Assembly (NCBI RefSeq): GCF_030817535.1
Contig: NZ_JAUSZL010000002.1
Location: 5,518,001 to 5,582,000, forward strand
Length of the DNA stretch: 64,000 nt
Origin: Streptomyces sp. V3I8
GTDB taxonomy: Bacteria; Actinomycetota; Actinomycetes; Streptomycetales; Streptomycetaceae
Direction of reading: 5' to 3'
Made by a program: the position numbers and the translations under genes. This document shows positions 1 through 9,083 of the stretch, piece after piece (positions within the stretch are counted from its first letter, which is position 1; every line of letters begins with the position of its first letter). The notes under the pieces are model-generated. The model ran no database searches. It saw only the letters and a program-made list of their open reading frames with translations, and had not been told where the DNA came from.

Positions 1-1087
1 GGTCGTCCCGGTCTACGACGAGTGGTTCACGGCGGGCCAGGTGCCCCGCGACTTCTACTACAAGCTCGCCGAACTGGGCGTCTTCGGTATCCGCGTGGAC
101 GAGGAGTTCGGCGGCGCCGGCATCGACTCGTACAAGTTCGAGGCCGTGATGTACGAGGAGACCGCCCGCGCGGGCGTCTCCTTCGGCGGCTCCGGTGTGC
201 ACGTGCTGCTGGGCCTGCCCTACATCAAGGCGCTCGCCACCGACGAGCAGAAGAAGCGCTTCCTGCCGAAGTTCGTCTCCGGCGAGGAGATGTGGGCGCT
301 CGCGATGACCGAGCCGGGCACCGGCTCCGACCTCGCGGGCATGAAGACCACCGCGAAGCTCTCCGAGGACGGCACGCACTACGTCCTCAACGGCGCCAAG
401 ACGTTCATCACCGGCGGCGTGCACGCCGACCGCGTCATCGTCTGCGCCCGCACCTCCGCGCCCACGGCCGAGGACCGCCGCTTCGGCATCTCGCTGTTCG
501 CCGTGGACACCAGGTCCGAGGGCTACTCGGTGGGCCGCAAGCTCGACAAGCTCGGCCTGAAGACCTCCGACACCGCCGAGCTGGCGTTCGTCGACGTGAA
601 GGTGCCGCTCGAGGACCTCCTCGGCGAGGAGAACAAGGGCTTCTCCTACCTCGGCGGCAACCTGCCCTCCGAGCGCTGGGGCATCGCCTTCGGCGCGTAC
701 GCCCAGGCCGCGGCCGCCGTCCGCTTCGCCAAGGAGTACGTGCAGGAGCGCACCGTCTTCGGCAAGCCGGTCTCCCACTTCCAGAACACCAAGTTCGAGC
801 TGGCCGCCTGCCAGGCCGAGGTGGACGCCGCGCAGGCCGTCGCCGACCGCGCCCTGGAAGCCCTCGACGAGGGCGAGCTGTCGGCCGCCGAGGCCGCGTC
901 CGCGAAGCTGTTCTGCACCGAGGTCGCGCACCGCGTCATCGACCGCTGCCTCCAGCTGCACGGCGGCTACGGCTTCATGAACGAGTACCCGATCGCCCGG
1001 CTGTACGCGGACAACCGCGTCAACCGCATCTACGGCGGCACCAGCGAGATCATGAAGTCGATCATCGCCAAGAACATGGGCCTGTAG
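1..1087 (+). CDS. acdH: Acyl-CoA dehydrogenase (AcdH-like), 5'-truncated by window edge
   Basis: The frame is open from base 2 and ends at TAG 1085-1087, so the N-terminus lies outside the window. The protein is an FAD-dependent acyl-CoA dehydrogenase. It has the mid-domain signature AMTEPGTGSDLAG and the C-terminal helix GGYGFMNEYPIARLYADNR. The position that carries the catalytic glutamate in medium-chain enzymes (Y-E-G-T) is glycine here (IYGGTSEIM). This is typical of isovaleryl-CoA and long-chain type members, whose base sits in an earlier helix. A thioesterase gene follows 66 bp downstream on the same strand, so the pair probably serves branched-chain or fatty acyl-CoA breakdown. Family is certain; exact substrate is inferred. 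Confidence 0.93.
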   Translation, partial: VVPVYDEWFTAGQVPRDFYYKLAELGVFGIRVDEEFGGAGIDSYKFEAVMYEETARAGVSFGGSGVHVLLGLPYIKALATDEQKKRFLPKFVSGEEMWALAMTEPGTGSDLAGMKTTAKLSEDGTHYVLNGAKTFITGGVHADRVIVCARTSAPTAEDRRFGISLFAVDTRSEGYSVGRKLDKLGLKTSDTAELAFVDVKVPLEDLLGEENKGFSYLGGNLPSERWGIAFGAYAQAAAAVRFAKEYVQERTVFGKPVSHFQNTKFELAACQAEVDAAQAVADRALEALDEGELSAAEAASAKLFCTEVAHRVIDRCLQLHGGYGFMNEYPIARLYADNRVNRIYGGTSEIMKSIIAKNMGL

Positions 1088-1153
1088 GACCCGGGCAGCA
1101 CGGCGAAACGGCTGAGAAACCATCCGAGAAACACCGCACGGTAGAACTGGCAC

Positions 1154-2035
1154 ATGAGTCAGGCACTTGAGTCCCTGCTCGATCTGCTCGACCTCGAGCG
1201 GATCGAGCAGGACATCTTCCGCGGCCAGTCACGCTTCGCCGTCGTCCCGCGCGTCTTCGGCGGGCAGGTCGCGGCGCAGGCGCTGGTCGCCGCGGGGCGT
1301 ACGGTCCCCGCCGACCGGCACGCCCACTCCCTGCACGCCTACTTCCTGCGCGCCGGGGACCCGGGCGCGCCCATCGTCTACACCGTCGACCGCATCCGCG
1401 ACGGCCGGTCCTTCACGACCCGCCGGGTGGTCGCCGTCCAGCACGGGCAGCCGATCTTCCACCTCTCCGCGTCGTTCCAGACGTACGAGGAGGGCATGGA
1501 CCACCAGGCCGGCATGCCGCCCGCGCCCGATCCGGAGACCCTGGAGACCACGGCCGAGATGCTGCCGCGGTACCTGGCGGCGTACGGCGACCAGGGGGTG
1601 GCCCGGCGGATGCTGGAGGCGCGGGCCGCCGTCGACCTGCGCTACGTCGACGCGCCGCCGTTCGCCAGCGTCGGCGAGCCGCGCGAACCGCGCTCGCAGG
1701 TGTGGTTCCGCACCAACGGCAAGCTCGACGGCGCCATCGACGAGCCGCTGCTGCACGTCTGCCTCGCCACGTACGTCTCCGACATGACGCTCCTCGACTC
1801 CGTGCTGCTCGCCCACGGGCGCGGCGGCTGGGTCACCGGGGACGTCGTCGGGGCCAGCCTGGACCACGCGATGTGGTTCCACCGGCCGTTCCGCGCCGAC
1901 GAATGGCTGCTGTACGACCAGGAGTCGCCGTCCGCGTCCGGCGGGCGGGGCCTCGGCCAGGCCCGCATCTACACGCGGGACGGCCGGCTCGCGATCACGG
2001 TGATCCAGGAGGGCGTGGTCCGGATCCCCCGCTAG
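1154..2035 (+). CDS. tesB: Acyl-CoA thioesterase II (TesB family)
   Basis: This 293-residue protein has the normal TesB length and double-hotdog layout. The first hotdog lies near residues 15-115 (FAVVPRVFGGQVAAQA, then HSLHAYFLRAG). The second is near residues 175-290, with the conserved aspartate region YVSDMTLLDS and ASLDHAMWFHRPF. It would hydrolyse acyl-CoA to free acid and CoA in the cytoplasm. It lies 66 bp downstream of the acyl-CoA dehydrogenase in the same direction, consistent with one acyl-CoA catabolic unit. It converges on the phosphatase-like gene, and the stop codons are only 4 bp apart. Confidence 0.93.
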   Translation: MSQALESLLDLLDLERIEQDIFRGQSRFAVVPRVFGGQVAAQALVAAGRTVPADRHAHSLHAYFLRAGDPGAPIVYTVDRIRDGRSFTTRRVVAVQHGQPIFHLSASFQTYEEGMDHQAGMPPAPDPETLETTAEMLPRYLAAYGDQGVARRMLEARAAVDLRYVDAPPFASVGEPREPRSQVWFRTNGKLDGAIDEPLLHVCLATYVSDMTLLDSVLLAHGRGGWVTGDVVGASLDHAMWFHRPFRADEWLLYDQESPSASGGRGLGQARIYTRDGRLAITVIQEGVVRIPR

Positions 2036-2039
2036 CCGC

Positions 2040-2837
2040 TCAGCCGGTGTTCGTGAGGCCCGCCGCGTCCAGCAGGTACGCCGTCATCGGGTCGTAGTGG
2101 CGGGGGCTGGTGACGTGGTCGTCCAGGGGGACGGTCACCTGGACCGTGCCCTCCGCCTCCGCGAGGAACAGGGCCGGGTCGTTGCAGTCCGCGTACCCCA
2201 TGGAGTCCACGCCCAGCTGGCCCGCGCAGCCTGCCCAGCCGTGGTCGGCGACGACCAGGTCGGGGAGCGGGCGGCCCTCGCCCTCCAGGCCCTTCAGGAT
2301 CGCCCGCATCGGCTCGCCCGAGTGGGTGTGCCACAGCGTCGCGCCGTGCTCCAGGACGGCGACGTCCGCGAACTGGAAGACGTACCCCTCGTCCGTGGTC
2401 AGACCGTCCGGGATCACCACGATCTCGCAGCCCGCGGCGCGCAGGGCGGCGGCGGTCGCGCGGTGCACGTCCAGCAGGCCGCCCGGGTGGCCCGTCGCGA
2501 ACAGCACGCGCTGCCGGCCCGCCGCGGCCTTGCGCAGCCGGCCCGCCATCCGCTCCAGCGCGTCGACCGTCAGCTCCGGGTCGATGGTGTCCTGGCCGTA
2601 CCGGTACTCCGGGTCGTCGTTCACGCCGCACCGCTCCGCCATGACCGCGAGGACGTCCTGCTCGTCGGTCCAGCGGTCGCCGAGCTCCAGGCCGAGCCAG
2701 TAGTTGCGGTCGCCGTTGGCGAGCTTGCGGTAGTGGGAGAGGTTGTTCTCGCGGGGGGTGGCCACGTCGCCCGCGATACGCGTCCGTACGAGGTGGTCGA
2801 GGAGGTCGGCGCGGCTGGGGGTTGCGGGTATCGGCAT
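2040..2837 (-). CDS. Phosphatase-like protein (actinobacterial family)
   Basis: This 265-residue soluble protein starts at ATG 2837. I recall the family as one annotated simply 'phosphatase' in Streptomyces. Visible blocks include RVLFATGHPGGLLDVHR near residues 110-127, LPDLVVADHGWAGCAGQLG near residues 190-210, and two acidic DD motifs (VPLDDHVTSPRHYDP) near the C-terminus. The His/Asp-rich blocks would suit a metal-dependent hydrolase, but no reaction can be assigned from the sequence. There is no signal peptide. It converges with tesB, and its own promoter must lie in the 2838-3044 gap. Confidence 0.6.
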   Translation of the reverse strand: MPIPATPSRADLLDHLVRTRIAGDVATPRENNLSHYRKLANGDRNYWLGLELGDRWTDEQDVLAVMAERCGVNDDPEYRYGQDTIDPELTVDALERMAGRLRKAAAGRQRVLFATGHPGGLLDVHRATAAALRAAGCEIVVIPDGLTTDEGYVFQFADVAVLEHGATLWHTHSGEPMRAILKGLEGEGRPLPDLVVADHGWAGCAGQLGVDSMGYADCNDPALFLAEAEGTVQVTVPLDDHVTSPRHYDPMTAYLLDAAGLTNTG

Positions 2838-2966
2838 GCCCCTATTCTGCCGGTGCGCTCCGCGGGGTGACGCCGGGTATCGAACCGTGGGATGTGTGTC
2901 ACTCGGGGGTTCGGGGGCGGGGTGGCCGGGGTGTGGTGCCGGGTGACGGCCCGGTGGGGGCCGGTC

Positions 2967-2986
2967 GCGCAGTTCCCCGCGCCCCT
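2967..2986 (-). repeat. Dispersed GC-rich intergenic repeat, copy 1
   Basis: The 20-bp core gcgcagttccccgcgcccct is the reverse complement of a core that recurs elsewhere in this window (for example 22905, 46712, 51893). It lies in the 207-bp gap between the phosphatase-like gene and the PucR gene. Confidence 0.75.
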
Positions 2987-3044
2987 GAAAGGCGGGCCGC
3001 GCCCTGCCTTTTCGGGCCGTCCGGCGGTCGAGGAGCGAAGGTGC

Positions 3045-4565
3045 TCAGATGTGGCTCAGGGCGAACCACAGGTTCATGCGGGTGTCCGGGTCGTCCAGGT
3101 CCGTCGCCAGGAGCGCCGCGCAGCGGTTCACCCGCTGGCGCACCGTGTTCCGGTGCACCCCCAGCGCCACCGCCGTCCGGTCCCAGCTGCCGTGCAGGGA
3201 CAGCCACGTGCGGAGGGTCTCCGTGAGGGCCGGGGTGCCGGCGATCGGCGCCAGGACCGTACGGGCGTGCGCGGCGGCCTCGTCCGGCGGGATCAGCCCC
3301 GCGAGCCCGAGCCGCCCGTCGCCGTGCCGGACCAGCGCTGACCGCGTCGCCCTCGCCCGGGCCAGCGCACGGCCCGCCTGGGCGTCGGCGACCCCCCATT
3401 CGCGCGGCGCGACGGCCGCGCTCACCCCGCACGTCCACCCGGACGGGGCGGCCGGCTCGGGGCGGTGCCCCACGGGGACGAGCACCCGTACGACGTCCCC
3501 GTCCACGTCCACCAGCGGCGACCCCAGCACCGTCCCGAGCGCCGACGCCGCCACGGCGTCCGGCGCCGGACCGTCCGGCCGCGCGTGCACGACCACCCAC
3601 AGCTCCCCGGCGTCCAGCAGGGGCGCCACCTCCTGCGGCGCGGCCCCCAGCAGCAGGCGGACCAGCGCCGAGGAACGGGCCGCCCCCGTACCGCTCTGCT
3701 GCTCCCCGGTCAGCAGCGAGAGCAGCACCGCTCCCACGGACGCGATGGTGTGGTCGCCCGGGTCGCGGCGCGCCGCCGCCACGCCCAGCACGAAACCCCG
3801 GCCGGCCCCGAGGGCGTACGCGGCCAGATGCGCACCGGCGACGGTGTCACTGGCGGAGGAGGGGGCGGGGCCGGTGCCGGACCCGCCGCCCGCGGGACGC
3901 ACCACGGCCGCCAGCCCGGCGAGGGCCCCGTCCACCTCCGCCCCGGTGCCCGCTCCCGGCGCGCGCCCCGCCGAAGCCGCCTCCCCGCCGTCCGGCGCGT
4001 ACAGCACGGCCCGGCCGCCCACCCGCGCGGCGAGCTGCCGCAGCACCGACGGGACCGGGTCCGGACGCGCCGCGGCGGCGGCCAGGCTCTGCTGGGCCTC
4101 CGTGACACGCCGCAGCTCGGTGTGCCGGGCCTGGGCCATGAGCTGCCAGACCGCCCGCGCCACGGCCGAGAAGGTCGTGCGGGGCGGCACCTCCACGAGC
4201 GGCAGCCCGTACCGGTCGCAGGCCTCGACCAGGGCCCGCGGAACCGTGTCGTGCACCGGCGCCACCCCGAAGCCGAGCGCGGCGCCCCCCGCCTCGACGA
4301 TCCGCGACACGTACGCGTCGAAGCAGGGGCCCGGCCCCGCCGCTCGTGGAACGTGCACCCCCGCCGTGAGCAGCAGCTCGCCACCGAGCAGGTACGGGTA
4401 CGGGTCCGCCATCTCCGAGGTGTGCGCCCAGTGGATCACCGTGGCCGGATCGCGCGGGCCGGCGATCTGCCGCAGGCCCAGCTCCTCCCGGCCCAGCAGC
4501 GCGGCCAGCGGGACCGGCGCAGTGGGCGGGACGGCGGGGGCGGCGGTGACGGCAGGGTCCGGCAC
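3045..4565 (-). CDS. PucR-family transcriptional regulator
   Basis: The 506-residue protein starts at GTG 4565, chosen because GGAGG lies 11 nt upstream. The frame stays open further upstream, but that part is antisense to the agmatinase gene. The N-terminal half (about residues 20-150) matches the purine-catabolism-regulator-like domain (PLAALLGREELGLRQIAGPRD, HTSEMADPYPYLLGGELLLT). The middle is a GGDEF-like/GAF-type region rich in Ala and Gly. The C-terminus is the PucR helix-turn-helix (TLRTWLSLHGSWDRTAVALG, then VHRNTVRQRVNRC). It is divergent from the agmatinase operon, so it likely controls that operon and itself. Confidence 0.9.
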   Translation of the reverse strand: MPDPAVTAAPAVPPTAPVPLAALLGREELGLRQIAGPRDPATVIHWAHTSEMADPYPYLLGGELLLTAGVHVPRAAGPGPCFDAYVSRIVEAGGAALGFGVAPVHDTVPRALVEACDRYGLPLVEVPPRTTFSAVARAVWQLMAQARHTELRRVTEAQQSLAAAAARPDPVPSVLRQLAARVGGRAVLYAPDGGEAASAGRAPGAGTGAEVDGALAGLAAVVRPAGGGSGTGPAPSSASDTVAGAHLAAYALGAGRGFVLGVAAARRDPGDHTIASVGAVLLSLLTGEQQSGTGAARSSALVRLLLGAAPQEVAPLLDAGELWVVVHARPDGPAPDAVAASALGTVLGSPLVDVDGDVVRVLVPVGHRPEPAAPSGWTCGVSAAVAPREWGVADAQAGRALARARATRSALVRHGDGRLGLAGLIPPDEAAAHARTVLAPIAGTPALTETLRTWLSLHGSWDRTAVALGVHRNTVRQRVNRCAALLATDLDDPDTRMNLWFALSHI

Positions 4566-4587
4566 GGTGGATGTTTCCTCCCTCTGC

Positions 4588-4602
4588 TCCACTGCGAGTG
4601 GA
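4588..4602. promoter_or_regulatory. Palindrome TCCACT-GCG-AGTGGA in pucR/agmatinase divergent region
   Basis: Perfect 6-bp arms flank a 3-bp centre. The site begins 22 bp upstream of the pucR GTG, just above its ribosome site, in the 144-bp divergent promoter region. It is a candidate operator for the adjacent PucR regulator; this is inference from position and symmetry. Confidence 0.45.
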
Positions 4603-4709
4603 TGAAACGTACACTTCAGCGCTGCCCTCCGGCCACCTAGCGTCAGGACCGGCAGAAGACGCGCACACGCGGTGAAGCGCGTGAACCGCAGGAAAGAGAG
4701 CACCGGTCC

Positions 4710-5678
4710 ATGAACAGCAACGAGACGCCCCGCGGGCCCGTCGACTCCTCCCGCGTACCGCGGTACGCGGGCCCGGCCACCTTCGCCCGGCTGCCCCGCC
4801 TCGACGAGGTCGGCAGGACCGATGTCGCCGTGGTCGGCGTGCCGTTCGACGCGGGCGTCTCGTACCGGCCCGGGGCCCGCTTCGGCGGGAACGCGATCCG
4901 CGAGGCGAGCCGGCTCCTGCGGCCCTACAACCCGGCGCAGGACGCCTCGCCGTTCGCCCTCGCGCAGGTCGCGGACGCCGGGGACATCGCCGCGAACCCC
5001 TTCGACGTCAACGAGGCGGTGGAGACCATCGAGGGCGCCGCCGACGAACTCCTCGGCACCGGCGCCCGGCTGATGACCCTCGGCGGCGACCACACCATCG
5101 CGCTGCCGCTGCTGCGCGCGGTCGCCCGCAAGCACGGCCCGGTGGCGCTCCTGCACTTCGACGCGCACCTCGACACCTGGGACACGTACTTCGGCGCCGA
5201 GTACACGCACGGCACCCCGTTCCGGCGGGCCGTCGAGGAGGGCATCCTCGACACCGAGGCGCTCTCCCACGTCGGCACCCGCGGCCCGCTGTACGGCCGG
5301 CAGGACCTGAGCGACGACGAGAAGATGGGCTTCGGCATCGTCACCTCCGCCGACATCTACCGGCGCGGCGCCGACGAGGTGGCCGACCAGCTCCGGCAGC
5401 GCATCGGCGACCGCCCGCTCTACATATCCATCGACATCGACTGCCTCGACCCGGCCCACGCGCCCGGCACCGGCACCCCCGAGGCCGGCGGCATGACCTC
5501 GCGCGAACTGCTGGAGATCCTGCGGGGCCTCGCCTCCTGCCGGCTGGTCTCCGCGGACGTCGTCGAGGTCGCCCCCGCGTACGATCACGCCGAGATCACC
5601 TCGGTCGCCGCCTCCCACACGGCGTACGAACTCACCACCATCATGTCCCGCCAGATTGCAGAGGCCCGAGCGCAGTGA
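4710..5678 (+). CDS. speB: Agmatinase / guanidinobutyrase family ureohydrolase
   Basis: This 322-residue ureohydrolase has all the manganese-binding motifs: [19 protein letters not shown], and [22 protein letters not shown]. The enzyme removes urea from a guanidino compound in the cytoplasm. Substrate (agmatine, 4-guanidinobutyrate or another) cannot be read from the motifs. Its stop overlaps the GTG start of a ThDP-dependent enzyme by 4 nt, so the two are translationally coupled. In the arginine transaminase route a ThDP decarboxylase (AruI) makes 4-guanidinobutyraldehyde and a ureohydrolase (GbuA) later releases urea. That pairing makes guanidinobutyrate a serious alternative to agmatine. 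It is divergent from pucR. Confidence 0.9.
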   Translation: MNSNETPRGPVDSSRVPRYAGPATFARLPRLDEVGRTDVAVVGVPFDAGVSYRPGARFGGNAIREASRLLRPYNPAQDASPFALAQVADAGDIAANPFDVNEAVETIEGAADELLGTGARLMTLGGDHTIALPLLRAVARKHGPVALLHFDAHLDTWDTYFGAEYTHGTPFRRAVEEGILDTEALSHVGTRGPLYGRQDLSDDEKMGFGIVTSADIYRRGADEVADQLRQRIGDRPLYISIDIDCLDPAHAPGTGTPEAGGMTSRELLEILRGLASCRLVSADVVEVAPAYDHAEITSVAASHTAYELTTIMSRQIAEARAQ

Positions 5679-7360
5679 CCCACGACCACGACCTGGTGCT
5701 CCGCCCCACCGCCGCGCAGACGGAGGCCGCACTGAACCCGCCGCCCGGCCGCACCGGCGGAGACCTGGTCGTGGAGACCCTCGCAGGTCTCGGCGCGACC
5801 ACCGTCTTCGGCCTGCCGGGCCAGCACGCGCTCGGCGTGTTCGACGCGCTGCGCCGCTCCGACCTGGGTTACGTCGGCCTGCGGGTCGAGAACAACGCGG
5901 GGTTCGCGGCGGACGCGTACGGCCGCATCACCGGCGAGGCGGCCCCACTGCTCCTGTCGACCGGACCGGGCGCCCTGACCTCGCTGGCCGCGCTGCAGGA
6001 GGCCGCGGCGGCGTCGGCGCCCGTCCTCGCCGTCGGCAGCCAGGTCCCGCGCGCGGGGCTCGGCGGCGGCCGCCACGGCTACTTGCACGAACTGCCCGAC
6101 CAGCAGGCCTCGTTCAGGGGCGTGGTCAAGTCCGTCCACCCGGTCCGTACGCAGTCGCAGATCCCCTCCGCGATCGCCGAGGCCTGGGAGTCGGCGCTCA
6201 CCGCCCCGCACGGTCCGGTGTGGGTGGAGATCCCGCAGGACGTGCTGCTCGCCGCGACGGACCTGCCCGTCGTCACGGCCGTGGACGCCGCGCCCCACGA
6301 CCTGCCCCCGCGCCCCGAACTGACCGCCGTCGCCGCCGACCTGCTCGCGAACGCGGCCCGCCCGGTGATCATCGCGGGCGGCGGTGTCGTACGCGCCGAC
6401 GCGTCGGGCAAACTGCGGCAGCTCGCCGAACGGCTCGACGCGCCCGTCGTCACCACCTTCGGCGGCAAGGGCGCCTTCCCCTGGAACCACCCGCTGTCGC
6501 TGCGGTCCTGGCTGGAGGACCGGCACACCACCGACTTCCTGGAGGACGCCGACGTCCTCCTCGTCGTCGGCTCGGGGCTCGGCGAACTGTCCTCGAACTA
6601 CCACACGTTCAAGCCCCGCGGCCGGGTCGTCCAGATCGAGGCCGACCTCGGCAAGCTGGAGTCCAACCACCCGGCCCTCGGCATCCACGCGGACGCCCGC
6701 CTCGCCCTGTCGGCACTCCTGGAGACCGTGCCCGAGCGGCGGGACCCCACGGCCGCGGACCGTGTACGCACCGTGCTCGGCCTGGTCCGTGAACGCATCG
6801 ACTCCCAGGAACTCACCCTGGAGCAGCGGGTGCTGGCCGCCGTCCGCGAGGCCCTGCCGGACCGGTCCGCGAGCTTCTGGGACATGACGATCCTCGCCTA
6901 CTGGGCCTGGTCCGCCTTCGACGCCCGCCACCCCAACACCATGCACTCCGCCCAGGGCGCGGGCGGCCTCGGCTACGCCTTCCCGGCGGCGATCGGCGGC
7001 GCGGTCGCCGACCCCACCCATCCCGTCCTCGCGGTCTCCGGCGACGGCGGCGCGCTCTACTCGATCGCCGAACTCGCCACCGCCCGGCAGCACGGCCTGA
7101 ACGTGACCTGGCTCATCGTCGACGACGGCGGCTACGGCATCCTGCGCGCGTACATGGAGGACGCCTTCGGGCAGGCCACGGCCACCGAACTGACCCGCCC
7201 GGACTTCGTGGCGCTCGCGGAGTCCTTCGGCGTCCCGGGCGTACGGACCACGCCGGACACCCTCGCCGCCGACCTCGCCAAGGCCCTCGCCACGCCCGGC
7301 CCCTCGGTGGTCGTGCTGCCGGCGCGGCTGCGGATGTTCGCGCCGACGCACCTGGACTGA
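5675..7360 (+). CDS. ThDP-dependent decarboxylase/acetolactate synthase-like enzyme (AruI-like?)
   Basis: This 561-residue protein starts at GTG 5675 inside the agmatinase stop. It has the ThDP enzyme order: N-terminal Pyr domain with the cofactor-activating glutamate ([17 protein letters not shown]), a central domain ([18 protein letters not shown]), and a C-terminal PP domain ([20 protein letters not shown]). The residue pair after the GDG block is DD (IVDDGGYG) rather than the usual N-containing form. It looks closer to decarboxylases such as 2-ketoarginine decarboxylase than to biosynthetic acetolactate synthase, because it sits with a ureohydrolase and lacks a small subunit. The reaction is inferred from context. 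Confidence 0.8.
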   Translation: MTHDHDLVLRPTAAQTEAALNPPPGRTGGDLVVETLAGLGATTVFGLPGQHALGVFDALRRSDLGYVGLRVENNAGFAADAYGRITGEAAPLLLSTGPGALTSLAALQEAAAASAPVLAVGSQVPRAGLGGGRHGYLHELPDQQASFRGVVKSVHPVRTQSQIPSAIAEAWESALTAPHGPVWVEIPQDVLLAATDLPVVTAVDAAPHDLPPRPELTAVAADLLANAARPVIIAGGGVVRADASGKLRQLAERLDAPVVTTFGGKGAFPWNHPLSLRSWLEDRHTTDFLEDADVLLVVGSGLGELSSNYHTFKPRGRVVQIEADLGKLESNHPALGIHADARLALSALLETVPERRDPTAADRVRTVLGLVRERIDSQELTLEQRVLAAVREALPDRSASFWDMTILAYWAWSAFDARHPNTMHSAQGAGGLGYAFPAAIGGAVADPTHPVLAVSGDGGALYSIAELATARQHGLNVTWLIVDDGGYGILRAYMEDAFGQATATELTRPDFVALAESFGVPGVRTTPDTLAADLAKALATPGPSVVVLPARLRMFAPTHLD

Positions 7361-7390
7361 ACCGCGCGCGGGCACAACTGTTCCTGGCCC

Positions 7391-7435
7391 GGACATGACG
7401 GTGGGGCGGCACCCGGCCGCCCCACCCTCATGTCC
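7391..7435. terminator. Bidirectional terminator hairpin
   Basis: GGTGGGGCGGC (7400-7410) pairs with GCCGCCCCACC (7416-7426). The stem continues, after a single mismatch, with GGACATGA pairing with TCATGTCC out to 7391 and 7435. It lies between the convergent ThDP enzyme gene and the FG-GAP gene, so it can serve both. Confidence 0.75.
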
Positions 7436-7448
7436 GTGGACCCGTCGC

Positions 7449-8867
7449 TCAGCGCAGGAGCGCGCCGAAGTGGGCGGCCGTGGCGGGGGCGCCGAGGGTG
7501 CCCGCGCCGAACGCGAAGGACCCGGTGGCGGTGAGGCCGCTCGCCGTGCCGTTCAGGATCCAGACCGCGCCGTTCTGCTCGTTCTCGGCGGTGGAACCGG
7601 CCGCGAGGTCGCGGTGGCCGTCACCGTTGAGGTCGAGCAGGGCGGTGCTCACACCGAACTCGTCGCTGTTCTCGGCGACTCCGGGAACTCCGGCGGTGTT
7701 CTGGTGGAAGACCTGCGTCCCGGCACCGGTGGCACCGGCGGCGCTGCCGGGGACCAGGGCGACCGAGCCGGTGTCGTAGATGTCGCCGACGTCCTCGCCC
7801 GGGATGCCGAGCGCGATGTCGGCGTAGCCGTCACCCGTGACGTCCGCGACCGAGACCGACGCGCCGATCTCGTCCTCTTCCTCCTCGGCTCCGGGGAACC
7901 CGGGCGAGTCCTGGTTGAAGGTCTGGACGCGGTCCGAGGACAGACCGGTGGCCGAGCCCAGAGCGACCTTGACGTTGCCGCCGCCCCAGTCGTTGCCGAC
8001 CACGACGTCGTCGAACCCGTCGTTGTTGACGTCCCCGATGCCGGTGCCCATCTTGTTGCCCGCGGCTTCACCGGGGACCCAGCTCCTGGTGAAGCCGGCG
8101 CTGCCGCCGCCGAGCAGCAGACTGTTGCCCCAGACGCCGTCGCCCTCGTAGTGGAAGGCGACGATGTCGTCCTTGCCGTCACCGTTGACGTCGCCGGACT
8201 CGGTGGTGTCGACGGGGCCGCTGATCGCCTCGCCGGTCTTCAGGAGAGGCATGGTGGCGGCGGGCGTTCCGGCACGCGAGACGGGGCCCTTCCACACGGT
8301 CCCGGTGGTGTTCTCGGGGTCGTCGCCCTGGACGTCCTGGTGGGCGAACAGGGTGAGGTCCGTCTTGCCGTCGCCGTCGAAGTCGCCGGTCTGCGGGGAG
8401 CTGTAGCCGGCCAGGGCCGTGCCGCCGGTGAGTCCGGAGGCGGAGCCCCACAGGATCACGGAGCCGGCCTTGCCGCCGGAGATCACCAGGTCGCCGAAGC
8501 CGTCGCCGTCCAGGTCGCCCTTGGTGAAGGTGGACCCGAACTGCTGGTTCGCGGTGGCGGAGCCCGGGACGCCGCTGGTGGAGCGGCTGATGAGCTTCTT
8601 GTCGGCGGCGGAGACGCCGTCGGCGGAGCCGTAGGTGACGGCCACGTAACCGGCCTTGGCCTTGCTCGATATCGTGCCGTTCGGGGCGCCCACGACCAGG
8701 TCGGCGTAGCCGTCGCCGTTGAAGTCGTCCTGCGCGTCCGCCGCCGTGGTGGCCGCCTGGGCCGAGGCCCCGGTGAGGGCCATGGCGCCGAATCCTCCGG
8801 CGAGCAGCACCGCGGCTGCCAGGGGGGCGGTGAGACGCGTACGGGTCCTGCGGTGTGCTCGGGACAT
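7449..8867 (-). CDS. Secreted FG-GAP/VCBS repeat (integrin alpha-like) protein
   Basis: The start ATG 8867 opens a classic signal peptide (MSRAHRRTRTRLTAPLAAAV..., cleavage near ASAQA-A). The frame could open 36 codons earlier, but those residues do not look like a leader. The 472-residue product is a string of seven or so FG-GAP repeats. Each carries a calcium-binding loop of the type DFNGDGYADLVVGAPNG, DLDGDGFGDLVISG, DVNGDGKDDIVA, DVTGDGYADIALGIPGEDV or DLNGDGHRDLAAGS. These fold as a beta-propeller and act outside the cell in binding; no catalytic motif is visible. The next gene upstream on the same strand is a secreted nuclease. Confidence 0.9.
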   Translation of the reverse strand: MSRAHRRTRTRLTAPLAAAVLLAGGFGAMALTGASAQAATTAADAQDDFNGDGYADLVVGAPNGTISSKAKAGYVAVTYGSADGVSAADKKLISRSTSGVPGSATANQQFGSTFTKGDLDGDGFGDLVISGGKAGSVILWGSASGLTGGTALAGYSSPQTGDFDGDGKTDLTLFAHQDVQGDDPENTTGTVWKGPVSRAGTPAATMPLLKTGEAISGPVDTTESGDVNGDGKDDIVAFHYEGDGVWGNSLLLGGGSAGFTRSWVPGEAAGNKMGTGIGDVNNDGFDDVVVGNDWGGGNVKVALGSATGLSSDRVQTFNQDSPGFPGAEEEEDEIGASVSVADVTGDGYADIALGIPGEDVGDIYDTGSVALVPGSAAGATGAGTQVFHQNTAGVPGVAENSDEFGVSTALLDLNGDGHRDLAAGSTAENEQNGAVWILNGTASGLTATGSFAFGAGTLGAPATAAHFGALLR

Positions 8868-9083
8868 AGAGCGGGGGCCTTTCGAGTCGGTCGGATTCCG
8901 CTTCGGTGCGCGGAATGCCGCGTTCAGAGAGTTCGACTCGATCGGCGCGCTTCCAGTTGTACGCCCCAATGTCATGGGTTCGTAACCGAGGAGACAGCTG
9001 GGGCGCCGAACTCCCTTTTCGTCACGGGGAGTTCAGCGCCCTTCACCGTCGGTCCACCTCGGCCGGCAGTGGCCTGCCGCGGT

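Noticed and set aside
4566..5732. Extension of the pucR frame to 895 codons
   Set aside because: The extra part is antisense to the ureohydrolase gene. The GTG at 4565 has a proper ribosome site.
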